A stretch of 64,000 nt of DNA. Source: Treponema_I sp045599005 (GTDB lineage: Bacteria > Spirochaetota > Spirochaetia > Treponematales > Treponemataceae). Below are positions 35,436 to 44,358 of this stretch, piece after piece. Position numbers and translations under genes: made by a program. Position 1 is the stretch's first letter, and each line of letters begins with the position of its first letter. The stretch covers positions 1 to 64,000 of the forward strand of contig JAZRVF010000010.1 in the NCBI GenBank assembly GCA_045599005.1, read 5' to 3'. Under the pieces are notes generated by a model. The model did not search any database and was not told where the DNA came from. It saw only the letters and a list, made by a program, of their open reading frames with translations.

Positions 35436-36062
35436 CTATTTCTTGGATTCAGGCAGCATTTCTTCTACTGCGGCAATTGCTCCGCGCACACCTTTTACCA
35501 GGGCACCGATGCAGATGATCGGACCGATGGGAAAAATGAACCAGGCATAGCGAAAGAAAAACACGCCCACTGCAAAAAGTCCGATGTTGGAAATCAGGCC
35601 CAGCAGTGCTTCTGTTTTTGAACCGTAACGCTTACGGGGCCGCCCCCGGGTAAAGAATGAACCGAAAGGTCCTGTCTCTTCATCATCATTCTGAAAAGGA
35701 TTCCCGCTGGTCCAACGGTAGTTATAATAACGTCTTTCTGAATTGTTCTGCCCCTGTCCGTAACCTCCGCCGAAGAAGTCCGCAAAAGGATCGTATCCGT
35801 CGGCACCGAAGGGATTTCCCTGCGCGGAGGAATATGAATTGGCATAGGATTCCGTTGTTCCGAAGCGGTCATACTGTTCCCGTTTTGATTCATCGCCCAG
35901 CACGGAATAAGCAGAGCTGATCTGCTTGAACTTCTCTTCCGCAGCCTTGTCGCCGGGATTTTTGTCCGGATGATATTTGATTGCAAGCTTGCGGTAAGCC
36001 TTCTTGATTTCTTCTGCTGTTGCAGATTTGGGAACTCCCAGGGTTTCGTACAAGTCGTCCAT
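35436..36062 (-). CDS. Membrane-anchored J-domain protein
   Basis: A 208-residue protein. The J domain at 1-68 carries the HPD motif (YHPDKNPGDK) that stimulates DnaK ATPase. A Gly/Phe/Asn-rich linker spans about 75-125, and two hydrophobic segments lie at about 155-192. The zinc-finger and C-terminal peptide-binding domains of DnaJ are absent, so it is a specialised partner of DnaK at the membrane. GGAG precedes the ATG. It is the last gene of a same-strand group starting at 38303. Confidence 0.88.
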   Translation of the reverse strand: MDDLYETLGVPKSATAEEIKKAYRKLAIKYHPDKNPGDKAAEEKFKQISSAYSVLGDESKREQYDRFGTTESYANSYSSAQGNPFGADGYDPFADFFGGGYGQGQNNSERRYYNYRWTSGNPFQNDDEETGPFGSFFTRGRPRKRYGSKTEALLGLISNIGLFAVGVFFFRYAWFIFPIGPIICIGALVKGVRGAIAAVEEMLPESKK

Positions 36063-36102
36063 TAAATAACTCCGTTTAAAAAATAATCATTTTAACAGGG
36101 TC

Positions 36103-36690
36103 TTACAAGCCTTTTTTTCGGATTATTACCCAGGTGGCACCTTTTCCGCCTTCAGCCTTGTCAGGATGCCCCGACTCACCAAGGCGATAATCCCGTTCGA
36201 TAAATGAACGTACCATGCGTGAAAGCACAGGCTCTGACTCAGAGTGATTACCCTTTCCATGGATGATCAGGACTTTCTGCAGTCCCATCCGGGAACAGTC
36301 GCCGATAAAGCGGTTCAGAAGCTGATAGGCCTCATCCTGTGTGAGACCGTGCAGATCGATTGTGGCTTCATAAGGCATTGCACGGAGATAATTTCTGTCC
36401 TGCTGCTGCTCACGGGCGGCAATTTTTTCTTCCTCCGCATCTTTGTCAACAACTCCATAACGTCTTAACCAGAGGGTCATGGGATCAACGGCAGGTTTCG
36501 CTCTGGCACTTTCCCCACTCCGGTTTCCGCTCTTTTTCTCCGCAGCAGCCTTTTCCGCAGATTCCGCAGCCGAAACAGAATCCGGCTCTGTTTTCTTGTT
36601 GCGCCATTCACTTCCATTACTTTTTGGAGCAGATTTTTTTGCTTTTTTCTCGGATTCTTCCCAAGCGTTAAGAATATCACCAAAATCCAT
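36103..36690 (-). CDS. Smr-domain protein
   Basis: A 195-residue protein with a charged, Lys/Ala-rich N-terminal half and a C-terminal Smr domain: ATIDLHGLTQDEAYQLL near residue 108 and VLIIHGKGNHS near residue 140. Stand-alone Smr proteins act as endonucleases, including on collided-ribosome mRNA; which applies here is unknown. The ATG at 36690, with AAGGA at the right spacing, is used. The open frame extends upstream into the TPR gene without support. Confidence 0.85.
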   Translation of the reverse strand: MDFGDILNAWEESEKKAKKSAPKSNGSEWRNKKTEPDSVSAAESAEKAAAEKKSGNRSGESARAKPAVDPMTLWLRRYGVVDKDAEEEKIAAREQQQDRNYLRAMPYEATIDLHGLTQDEAYQLLNRFIGDCSRMGLQKVLIIHGKGNHSESEPVLSRMVRSFIERDYRLGESGHPDKAEGGKGATWVIIRKKGL

Positions 36691-36700
36691 TGTCAAATCC

Positions 36701-37222
36701 TTATCTGAATCCCAATTCCTTGATTTTCCGTGTGCATTCGTCCCTGCCGCAGGTGTTGCCAAGTTCATCATAAGTGTCTCGCAGGTTTATAAGCGCATCG
36801 TAATAATGAGGATACATCTCCAGTGCATTTTCAAAAGCTTCGGCGGCATCCTCATACTGTCCTTCGGAAAAAAGGTAAACGCCGAAGTTGTTCCAGATGC
36901 GGTAATTAGCCATTCCGCCGCTGATTGCTTCCAGTGCGTAACCGAATGCGTTGTCAATATCTTCCTTGTTGAAACAGAGCAGGGAAAGTGTCTCAAGGAC
37001 AGATTCGTCATCGGGATTGATTTCGTAGGCAGTGCGCAATGCTTCGAGAGCCTTCTCAAGATCTCCGGAATCGCGGTAAGTGACTCCTAAATTGTACCAG
37101 ATGCGGAAATTACGGCTGTCCAGTTTCAAGGCAGCCTTGAGACAGGAAATCGCTTCTGAGAATTCACCTTTTACAGCAAGATTAATCGCCTGGATATTCA
37201 GGTCCTGAACGTTCTGCTCCAT
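36701..37222 (-). CDS. TPR-repeat protein
   Basis: A 173-residue soluble protein with three to four tetratricopeptide repeats, for example AISCLKAALKLDSRNFRIW, YNLGVTYRDSGDLEKAL and FENALEMYPHYYDALI. Such repeats bind partner proteins; the partner is unknown. GGCGG lies upstream. It is 10 nt from the prenyl synthase gene before it and 10 nt from the Smr gene behind it, so the three form one transcription unit. Confidence 0.85.
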   Translation of the reverse strand: MEQNVQDLNIQAINLAVKGEFSEAISCLKAALKLDSRNFRIWYNLGVTYRDSGDLEKALEALRTAYEINPDDESVLETLSLLCFNKEDIDNAFGYALEAISGGMANYRIWNNFGVYLFSEGQYEDAAEAFENALEMYPHYYDALINLRDTYDELGNTCGRDECTRKIKELGFR

Positions 37223-37232
37223 TCAATCCGCC

Positions 37233-38303
37233 TTAAATCAGCATAGCTTTGAACAAGTCGGTCAGGAGTTTTGCCGCTTCAACCGAAGCATACTTCTTGA
37301 AGATTGCATTGCAGGATGAGCGGATAAAGTCCCGGCTTTGTGCAAGTGCTTCGTCCACGGCACCGGATGATTCCAGAAGACTTATGCAGTCAATCACGGC
37401 AGAAGAGTCAGGGCCTTCAGCGGCAGCCTGTCTGAAATACTCCATGATTTGACCTTTGTCCCCGGGTTTTTTCTGAAGATGAAGAATCACCGGTAAACTT
37501 TTTTTGCCTTCAACAATGTCATCACCTTTTTTCTTTCCTTTGTTTCCGGTCGTAAGATTTATAACATCGTCCAGAATCTGGAAACCAACACCGATGTCAG
37601 CGGCTTTTTCAGCAAGCCATTCAGCATCCGCAAGTCCACCGCCACCGGCCAGAAATCCGACTTTTGCAGCAAGGTAAGCAAGGGTTCCGGTCTTCAGTCT
37701 GACCATCCCCATGTAACTGTCTATGTCAGGAATAAAACCGTTGTTTTTGTGCCATTCGATATCAAGAGACTGTCCCAGATGGAGGCGCCGCAACTGAGAA
37801 AGATAGACCTGATAGATCAGACTTTTCTGTTCTGCGGGAAGATCACTCGTCTCAAGGCAGAGAGGTGCAAGAAAATAAAGCCATGAACCGGCATTTATCG
37901 CAGTATCCACGCCGTAGACAACATGAGCTGCAGGTTTTCCGCGGCGCATGTCTGAGGAATCCTCTATATCATCATGGATCAGGGAAGCATTGTGGGCAAA
38001 CTCGACAAGAGGAGTGATACCGTATGCGGCGTCAACAAGGTGACTGTATTCTTCCGGGATGGAGGCCACAGGATAAGCCGCAAGTTCCGCACTGAGCACA
38101 AGAAGAAGCGGACGCCAGCGTTTTCCGCCCAAGGAAACAAGCTCAACGGGAGGAAGGGTCAGTTTTGAGATGTCTTCCGCTGTGATGGCCGGAGAAATTG
38201 AACCGAAAGCATTTCTGATCCAGCTGTCATTACAATGTGACGGAAGGTTTTCGGATAAAATTTCTTCAATTCTGGCAATTCTTGCGCTAAACTGTGCATT
38301 CAT
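37233..38303 (-). CDS. Polyprenyl diphosphate synthase
   Basis: Makes linear isoprenoid diphosphates by adding isopentenyl diphosphate units. The protein has 356 residues. The first Asp-rich motif is LIHDDIEDSSDMRRG near residue 108, and the second is QILDDVINLTTG near residue 246; the last Asp of the second motif is replaced by Asn. GGKRWRPLL is the usual substrate loop. The ATG at 38303 lies 7 nt past a TATAAT, and the mRNA is predicted leaderless. Chain length cannot be told from the sequence. It shares a 43-nt divergent spacer with rlmE. Confidence 0.9.
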   Translation of the reverse strand: MNAQFSARIARIEEILSENLPSHCNDSWIRNAFGSISPAITAEDISKLTLPPVELVSLGGKRWRPLLLVLSAELAAYPVASIPEEYSHLVDAAYGITPLVEFAHNASLIHDDIEDSSDMRRGKPAAHVVYGVDTAINAGSWLYFLAPLCLETSDLPAEQKSLIYQVYLSQLRRLHLGQSLDIEWHKNNGFIPDIDSYMGMVRLKTGTLAYLAAKVGFLAGGGGLADAEWLAEKAADIGVGFQILDDVINLTTGNKGKKKGDDIVEGKKSLPVILHLQKKPGDKGQIMEYFRQAAAEGPDSSAVIDCISLLESSGAVDEALAQSRDFIRSSCNAIFKKYASVEAAKLLTDLFKAMLI

Positions 38304-38310
38304 AGTGTGG

Positions 38311-38338
38311 ATTATAGCAGTTTTTGCCGATAATGCAA
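38311..38338 (-). promoter_or_regulatory. Promoter of prenyl synthase gene (leaderless)
   Basis: TTGCAT, 16-nt spacer, TATAAT with a TGC extension, then 7 nt to the ATG at 38303. No Shine-Dalgarno sequence. Confidence 0.65.
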
Positions 38339-38346
38339 ACAATACT

Positions 38347-38937
38347 ATGAACAGTTACGAAAAGCCAGATTTTTGGAGCCGCAAAGCCTTTTCAGAAGGT
38401 TATCCGGCCCGCTCAGTATATAAACTGCAGGAAATTGATGCCAAGTTCGGCATGCTGCAGAAAAACTCCCGCGTTCTCGATCTTGGTGCAGCCCCAGGCA
38501 GCTGGACGGTCTTCGCGCTCAGAACCCTTGACGGAACAGGGCATGTTACTTCCATCGACCTAAATCCTCTCTCAAAAGATGTCAAAGACGACTGTCTCAC
38601 ATTCATCCAGGGTGACCTTTACAGTCCGGAAGTACGTTCACAGGCTCTTTCGCTGGGTCCTTACGACACTGTCATCTGTGATGCGGCACCGCCTACAACT
38701 GGAAACAGGGTTGTAGACACAGCCAGATCAAGCGGTCTTGTGGAACTGGCGATTTTCTATGCCCAGGAAATGCTTAAACCGGGTGGAAATTTTGCCGTAA
38801 AGATTTTTCAGGGCGGTGACCAGAATGCCTTTCTCAAGACAATGCGCGGGATTTTCACATCTGCCCGGGGATTCAAACCTGAAGCATGCAGAAATGAGTC
38901 TTTTGAAACTTATCTGATCGGGATCGGTAAAAAATGA
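38347..38937 (+). CDS. rlmE: 23S rRNA 2'-O-methyltransferase RlmE
   Basis: Methylates U2552 of 23S rRNA late in 50S assembly (E. coli numbering). The protein has 196 residues. It shows the FtsJ pattern: SRKAFSEGYPARSVYKLQEID, the SAM loop VLDLGAAPGSWT, the catalytic D in VICDAAPP, and the K/E positions in FAVKIFQGGD and NESFETYL. The ATG at 38347 gives the family start; the open frame runs back to 38170 across the divergent promoter. It overlaps the LysM/M23 gene by 4 nt (ATGA). Confidence 0.95.
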   Translation: MNSYEKPDFWSRKAFSEGYPARSVYKLQEIDAKFGMLQKNSRVLDLGAAPGSWTVFALRTLDGTGHVTSIDLNPLSKDVKDDCLTFIQGDLYSPEVRSQALSLGPYDTVICDAAPPTTGNRVVDTARSSGLVELAIFYAQEMLKPGGNFAVKIFQGGDQNAFLKTMRGIFTSARGFKPEACRNESFETYLIGIGKK

Positions 38938-40016
38938 AAGTTGCCTGTCCGATTTTTCTTCCGGTTCTCTGTTTCCTTGCTTTCTCATGTTCCATGCCCG
39001 TTCCGGATAACGGTGCCGATTTTCTTTCTGCAGATCCTTTCATCCGCGGAGAAATCAGCATTGCGTCTGTTGATCTGGGAAATTACCGTCCTGATTATTC
39101 CGATTTTTCAGAAATCGAACCGGTTATTCAGACTAAAAAAACATCTTTTGCAGGTTCTGATTTTCCAGAGGCAGGTGGACAGGGAGGATTTGAAGTCCTT
39201 ACCGATTCAAACATCAGAATTGAGGAACCTATCACAGTCACTTTCGAAGATTCCTCAGGTCTTGAGCCGGTTGACCAGACAGAACTTTCTTACTTTGTGT
39301 ACAGGGTGAAACAGGGAGACATGATCGGTATTCTTGCAGAAGCTTTCAATGTCACCCAGGATACTATCATAAGTGCCAACAGCATAAAACAGAGCCGTCT
39401 GATTCAGATCGGTCAATACCTCAAGATTCCCAGTATGCCAGGAATTCTTTACACAGTCCGCAATGATGGTGAAACCATTGATAAAATAGCAGCCTCCTAC
39501 AGTATCTCTGCAGACAGATGTGCTTCCGTAAACAAAGTCTCCCATTCCGAATCTCTCAAAGCCGGAACGTCGCTCTTCCTTCCCGATGCTAAACTTGATT
39601 GGGTTACCCGACAGGAAATCAACGGAGACCTTTTTGTCCGTCCCCTCAAAGACTGGTACTACATCTCAAGTCCTTTCGGCTGGAGGGACAGTCCCATTAC
39701 AGGCAACCGAAGTTATCACGGTGGAATTGACATGGCAGCACTGAAGGGAACAAAGATTTATGCAGCTCTTGCCGGCCGCGTAACTTTTGCCGGATGGAGC
39801 GAAACCTACGGAAATTATGTCATCGTAACACATCATTCCGGTTACAAGACGCTGTACGGCCACATGGACACAATAAAGGTTACAAAAGGCCAGAATGTCA
39901 CCACTGAAACAGTTCTCGGACTTGTAGGCTCCACAGGAATGAGTACAGGTCCTCACCTGCACTTCACTGTCTATAAGAATGATGTCGCTGTGAATCCTTC
40001 CGCTCTGTGGAATTAA
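38934..40016 (+). CDS. Lipoprotein with LysM domains and M23 endopeptidase domain
   Basis: A 360-residue cell-wall protein. The signal peptide ends LAFSCS, a lipobox. Two LysM-like peptidoglycan-binding segments start at YRVKQGDMIGILAEAF and YTVRNDGETIDKIA. The C-terminal M23 domain (about 240-360) has the zinc ligands in YHGGIDMA and GPHLHFTVY and the phrase PFGWRDSPI. It probably cuts peptide cross-links or activates amidases (like NlpD/EnvC). Translation is coupled to rlmE. Confidence 0.92.
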   Translation: MKVACPIFLPVLCFLAFSCSMPVPDNGADFLSADPFIRGEISIASVDLGNYRPDYSDFSEIEPVIQTKKTSFAGSDFPEAGGQGGFEVLTDSNIRIEEPITVTFEDSSGLEPVDQTELSYFVYRVKQGDMIGILAEAFNVTQDTIISANSIKQSRLIQIGQYLKIPSMPGILYTVRNDGETIDKIAASYSISADRCASVNKVSHSESLKAGTSLFLPDAKLDWVTRQEINGDLFVRPLKDWYYISSPFGWRDSPITGNRSYHGGIDMAALKGTKIYAALAGRVTFAGWSETYGNYVIVTHHSGYKTLYGHMDTIKVTKGQNVTTETVLGLVGSTGMSTGPHLHFTVYKNDVAVNPSALWN

Positions 40017-40855
40017 CTTCTGGCGGCAGAAAACCGTTTAAAGTCCCCTGCATTTGCGCGCCATGGCATTATTGACGGCGTGTCATAATCCGGTGAAAAA
40101 ATGATTCCCGCGTCCAGTGCCTCAAGAACAAATCTGTCATAATCTTCCCGGGAAATTTTCGGAAAGAGCCAGCATTCCCGAAGTTCGAACCATTCTGAAA
40201 AAACCTTTGAACCCACAGTAAAATCTTTATGCCCGTATTCGCCCAAAGCCTGTTTCAGTTCGTAGAAAGAACGGGTTATGGCAGAAATAAGGGGCGCGGG
40301 GCAGACTTCGTGTTCAGGAATCCTGTCCTGATTTTTCTCTGCGAAATCTCCGGTAAAGGCAAGCACAACAGGAGAACCCGCAAAAGGGAATGGCGGTACA
40401 ATACGGACAACCGGCGGCAGTTCACCGCCTTTCTCCAGACATGGCCAGAACATTTTTCCATTTGGATAATCCGCTTTATTCAGTTCATCAGTGCGGCAGA
40501 AGTCAAGCCAGGGCCGCCACAGTCTGGCACTGTCCGGCAGAGAGCAGGTGTTTCCGGCAGCTGCCTGTGACGGTACAAGACGGACACAGGTATATTCTGC
40601 CGGAAGAAGATGTTTTACGGATGTTTCAAGAGCGCTGTACAATCCTCCGCAGAAGCTTCCGTTTGCACCGCGCTCAAATGTATCTTTGAAGTGAGTCCGT
40701 GCCTTGCCGGAATTCCAGCCAAGAATCGCCGCACCGCCTTCAAGAAAACAGTCTGTAAGCCGCACTCCTTTCGCAGTGTAAAGATACACTCCTCGGGCAC
40801 GGCGCACTGTTCCATAACGGGCAAAAATCTCAGCTGAAAAATCCTGCAGAGTCAT
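40013..40855 (-). CDS. Shortened class-III aminotransferase-like protein
   Basis: A 280-residue protein. Its N-terminus (GVYLYTAKGVRLTDCFLEGGAAILG) resembles the start of ornithine/acetylornithine-type aminotransferases, and its end (ALDAGIIFSPDYDTPSIMPW) resembles their C-terminal domain. The middle, which should hold the PLP Lys in a large domain of about 250 residues, is much shorter. No such Lys motif is seen. It may have lost catalysis. The ATG at 40855, with AAGGA 10 nt upstream, avoids overlap with gatB. Low certainty on family. Confidence 0.5.
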   Translation of the reverse strand: MTLQDFSAEIFARYGTVRRARGVYLYTAKGVRLTDCFLEGGAAILGWNSGKARTHFKDTFERGANGSFCGGLYSALETSVKHLLPAEYTCVRLVPSQAAAGNTCSLPDSARLWRPWLDFCRTDELNKADYPNGKMFWPCLEKGGELPPVVRIVPPFPFAGSPVVLAFTGDFAEKNQDRIPEHEVCPAPLISAITRSFYELKQALGEYGHKDFTVGSKVFSEWFELRECWLFPKISREDYDRFVLEALDAGIIFSPDYDTPSIMPWRANAGDFKRFSAARS

Positions 40856-40874
40856 CGGTCTATAATCCTTGTAA

Positions 40875-42404
40875 TCAAAGTTTTTCCAGTTCGGCCTTAA
40901 GCAGTTCTGTTGCGGTCTTGGGATTTGCTTTTCCACCGGACTTTTTCATTACCTGCCCCATAAGCCAACCGACAACATTCGTCTTTCCCGCTTTGTAATC
41001 AGCAACTGCCTTTGCATTCTCCGCAATGACCTGTGAAACAAATCCGCTGATTGCATCAGTGTCTGTGACAACAATCATACCTTTTGCCGCAATGATTTCT
41101 TCAGGACGTTTTCCGGTTTCCATCATCTCTGCAAAAACTTCCTTACACTGTTTGCTGGTGATTTTTCCATCAGCGCTTGCATTGGAAAGTTCGGCAATAT
41201 GTGCCGGAGTGATCTCAAGTTCGCTGACAGTCAGCTCTTTTTCATTGAGAACTGCCAGAAGCTCAGCAAGAATAAGGTTTGCGGTTTTCTTGACATCTTT
41301 TGACTTTGCAGCAGCTTCCTCAAACCACAGTGCAAGCTCGCGGCTTGATGTGATTGTATCAACGTCAAACTGTGAAAGTCCGAAATCTTTCTTCAGACGG
41401 TTACGTTTTGCTTCCGGCAGTTCCCCGACTTTTGCGGCGTTTTCTGCGACAAATTCCTCAGAAAGACTGAAGGGTTTGATGTCTGGTTCTGTAGTGAAGC
41501 GGTAATCAACAAAACTGTTCTTTGTACGCTGGATGACTGTGCGACCGTTAACTTCATCCCAACCCATCGTGTTCTTGTAGCCAGGATTGAAGGGAGAGCG
41601 GTCAAACTCTGCCAACTGGCGCTGGGCTTCATAGGTACAGGCATCCTTGATTGAACGGAATGAGTTCAGGTTCTTGATCTCACTGATCGGAGTGTGGTAT
41701 TCCTTTCCGTCATCCCAGACTGTAAGGTTGATGTTTGCGTCACAGCGCATGTTTCCTTCTTCAAGATTACCTTTTGTAACGCCTACATAACGCAGGATCT
41801 CCTGGACTGTCTCCATAAAAAGGGCAGCTTCCTCAGGACTGTTCATGTCAGGTTTTGTTACAATCTCGATAAGAGGAGTTCCACAGCGATTGTAATCAAT
41901 GTAACTGTGCTTTCCTTCAAGATGGAGGCTTTTTCCTACGTCCTCCTCCAGATGGATTCGCTCAATGCATACGCGTTTGTACAGATTGTCAATATTGTTG
42001 TTCTCACCGGCAAAAGTCCTGTCGTAATAAACATCACCACCAGGTCTGCATGTCTCCGGAAGTTTAACATAAGGCAGATCAACGTGTCCGTCGGTGCAGA
42101 GCGGAATGTCATACTGCGTGATCTGATACCCTTTTGCCAGGTCAGGGTAAAAATAGTGCTTGCGGTCAAATTTTGTGAAGCGGGCAATATTGCAGTTCAG
42201 TGCTGTTCCGGCAACAACACCCATTTCCACATAACCGCGGCTGATTCTCGGCATAGCGCCAGGCAATCCAAGACAGACAGGACACACACGGGAATCGGGC
42301 ATTCCTCCGTAACGGTTCTCACAGGCGCAGAAAGCCTTTGTCTTTGTTGTAAGCTGAGTATGGATCTCGCATCCGATTACGATTCTGTATTTTTCGATTG
42401 CCAT
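40875..42404 (-). CDS. gatB: Aspartyl/glutamyl-tRNA amidotransferase subunit B
   Basis: Subunit B of the GatCAB enzyme, which turns Glu-tRNA(Gln) or Asp-tRNA(Asn) into Gln-tRNA(Gln) or Asn-tRNA(Asn). The protein has 509 residues. It starts YRIVIGCEIHTQLTTKTKAFC; zinc-site cysteines lie in the CACENRYG and CPVCLGLPG segments. IERIHLEEDVGKS is the kinase-like signature, and the C-terminal YqeY-type tail (NVVGWLMGQVMKKSGGKA) is present. It follows gatA by 1 nt. Confidence 0.97.
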   Translation of the reverse strand: MAIEKYRIVIGCEIHTQLTTKTKAFCACENRYGGMPDSRVCPVCLGLPGAMPRISRGYVEMGVVAGTALNCNIARFTKFDRKHYFYPDLAKGYQITQYDIPLCTDGHVDLPYVKLPETCRPGGDVYYDRTFAGENNNIDNLYKRVCIERIHLEEDVGKSLHLEGKHSYIDYNRCGTPLIEIVTKPDMNSPEEAALFMETVQEILRYVGVTKGNLEEGNMRCDANINLTVWDDGKEYHTPISEIKNLNSFRSIKDACTYEAQRQLAEFDRSPFNPGYKNTMGWDEVNGRTVIQRTKNSFVDYRFTTEPDIKPFSLSEEFVAENAAKVGELPEAKRNRLKKDFGLSQFDVDTITSSRELALWFEEAAAKSKDVKKTANLILAELLAVLNEKELTVSELEITPAHIAELSNASADGKITSKQCKEVFAEMMETGKRPEEIIAAKGMIVVTDTDAISGFVSQVIAENAKAVADYKAGKTNVVGWLMGQVMKKSGGKANPKTATELLKAELEKL

Positions 42405-42405
42405 C

Positions 42406-43929
42406 TTAGTTTTCTCCTTTGTGGTCCTTTTCCCATGCGGCTGCCACTTTCAGGATGCGGCCTTCACCGAACATGGGACCGGCAAACTGAACACCGACCG
42501 GAAGTTTCGTTCCGTCAGCATCAGGCGGCAAAAATCCTGCGGGCACAGAAATTGAACAGGTGCGTGACAGGTTTACGAAAATCGTGAACATATCGGAAAG
42601 ATACATAGCCATGGGATCGTCCACTTTCTGTCCCAGTTTGAATGCTGCGGTAGGACATACCGGACTGATAATCAGATCGTAGGTCTTGTACAGCTCTGCA
42701 ATCTCACGCTGCATACGGGCACGGACGCTCATAGCCTTTTTGTAACAGTCACCGCTGAACTGCTCTGAAAGAACGTAGTTTCCGATGACAATGCGGCGTT
42801 TTACCTCAGGACCAAAACCTTCGCTTCGTGTCTTGATGTAAAGATCGTCATAACCTGTACCCGGATCCTGACGGTTTCCATAACGGATTCCATCAAAACG
42901 TGAAAGGTTGCTGGCAGCCTCACTCAGTGCGATAACATAATAACATGCGATTGATGTGTCCAGAATCGGCACGTCCACAATGTCCACAGTTGCGCCCTTT
43001 GACTTGAACCAGTTCTGTGTGTCCTCAAAAACAGCAGCCACTCCGGGATCCATTCCTTTTGACTCCAGGAACTGACGTGGAATCGCAATCTTAAGTTTCG
43101 CAAGATCTTCATCGCTCATCGCGGCAAAGTTTCCGGCTGTCGTCTCAGCGCGGAGTTCAGCGGCACAAGGCAGATCGGCAGAAGTGTCATCATAGAAGTC
43201 TTCGCCTGCCATTACTGAAAGTGCCAGGGCAATGTCAGCAGGTGAATTGGCAAGCACGCCAACCTGATCCAGAGAACTTCCGAAAGCAACAACACCCCAG
43301 CGGCTGAGGACACCGTATGTGGGTTTGAGTCCGTAGATACCACAGTAACTTGCAGGCAGGCGGACAGAACCACCAGTTTCGGTTCCCAGAGCAAAGGGAG
43401 CCTGACCGGCAGCAACAGCAGCGGCAGAACCACCGGATGAACCGCCGGAAACGTATTCGCGGTTCACAGGGTTACGTGTGGGGCCATAAGCGGAATACTC
43501 AGTTGATGAACCCATTGCAAATTCGTCCTGGTTACAGCGGCCCAGCGGAATCGCACCGGCAGCCACAAGACGGTTGATTACAGTCGCATTGTAAGGTGCC
43601 CGATATCCCATCAGGATTTTACTGGCACAGGTAAGTTTCTTTCCTTTTACGGAAATATTGTCTTTTACTGCGAAAGGAACACCGATAAGAGGTTTCTTCT
43701 CAAAAAGTTCCGCAAGAGCTGCATCGCCTTTCTCACGGGCAGCGGAAATCTCTGCATCGGCAGCATCTGCAGAGTCAAGAATATCATCATAAAGTTCAAG
43801 GAATGCATTCAGCGGAATGGCTGCTGTCTTGTCCTTCTCAAATTCATCAATTGCGTTCTGAACCAGGGCACGGCTTGTTGTGGTGCCGGAACGCAGGGCT
43901 TCGCGCATCTGTGTAAGATTCAGTGCCAT
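42406..43929 (-). CDS. gatA: Aspartyl/glutamyl-tRNA amidotransferase subunit A
   Basis: The amidase subunit, which releases ammonia from glutamine or asparagine. The protein has 507 residues. It has the Ser-Ser-Lys triad of amidase-signature enzymes: Lys in AVKDNISVKG, Ser in the GGSSGGSAAAVAAG segment and in TETGGSVRLPA. The ATG at 43929, with GGAG upstream, is the family start. It begins 1 nt past the stop of gatC, so the three genes form one operon in the order C-A-B. Confidence 0.97.
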   Translation of the reverse strand: MALNLTQMREALRSGTTTSRALVQNAIDEFEKDKTAAIPLNAFLELYDDILDSADAADAEISAAREKGDAALAELFEKKPLIGVPFAVKDNISVKGKKLTCASKILMGYRAPYNATVINRLVAAGAIPLGRCNQDEFAMGSSTEYSAYGPTRNPVNREYVSGGSSGGSAAAVAAGQAPFALGTETGGSVRLPASYCGIYGLKPTYGVLSRWGVVAFGSSLDQVGVLANSPADIALALSVMAGEDFYDDTSADLPCAAELRAETTAGNFAAMSDEDLAKLKIAIPRQFLESKGMDPGVAAVFEDTQNWFKSKGATVDIVDVPILDTSIACYYVIALSEAASNLSRFDGIRYGNRQDPGTGYDDLYIKTRSEGFGPEVKRRIVIGNYVLSEQFSGDCYKKAMSVRARMQREIAELYKTYDLIISPVCPTAAFKLGQKVDDPMAMYLSDMFTIFVNLSRTCSISVPAGFLPPDADGTKLPVGVQFAGPMFGEGRILKVAAAWEKDHKGEN

Positions 43930-43930
43930 G

Positions 43931-44242
43931 TTATGCTCCTTCACCCAAAACTTTGGGAACCCTGAAATAACCGTCCATGAATTCGGCGGAAACTTTCTTT
44001 ACATCAGGGATTTCAAGCCCCTGGACAACCGAGTCATCACGCAGAGCAGTTGCAACGGTTGCAGGATATGCATCATAAGGATTCTCGCTGTCATCAAACT
44101 GAGAAAGCAAATCAAAATATTCAACAATCTGATCTACCTGACCTTTAAGCACTGTCATATTTGTACTTTGGGGATCAAGGCGGGAAAGCTGCAGAAGAGC
44201 TTCCAGTGTATTTTCGTCAATCGTACGTTTTTCGCCAGCCAT
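43931..44242 (-). CDS. gatC: Aspartyl/glutamyl-tRNA amidotransferase subunit C
   Basis: The small subunit that holds GatA and GatB together. The protein has 103 residues of the usual pattern: helix LEALLQLSRLD, the stretch VDQIVEYFDLLSQFD and the C-terminal MDGYFRVPKVLG. The ATG at 44242 follows a GAGG site; the open frame extends to 44347 without support. First gene of the gatCAB operon, divergent from the glucosyltransferase gene. Confidence 0.95.
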   Translation of the reverse strand: MAGEKRTIDENTLEALLQLSRLDPQSTNMTVLKGQVDQIVEYFDLLSQFDDSENPYDAYPATVATALRDDSVVQGLEIPDVKKVSAEFMDGYFRVPKVLGEGA

Positions 44243-44297
44243 ATAAGCCTCGCTAAAGAAATTTAATCTCTTTAATCCTATACAATTATTGAAAAAA

Positions 44298-44326
44298 TTG
44301 CAATTTGCGCAATCTGTGGTTATATT
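44298..44326 (+). promoter_or_regulatory. Promoter of glycolipid glucosyltransferase gene
   Basis: TTGCAA, 17-nt spacer, TATATT. Predicted start near 44333 leaves a short leader with GGAGG. Confidence 0.6.
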
Positions 44327-44358
44327 CATTGAATATTGATTTTTCACTGGAGGTTTAA

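Noticed and set aside
38170..38346. N-terminal extension of RlmE
   Set aside because: It lies over the prenyl synthase start and both promoters; RlmE similarity begins at 38347.
41694..42587. A 297-codon plus-strand frame over gatB/gatA
   Set aside because: It is antisense to two strongly conserved genes and reads as low-complexity hydrophobic sequence.
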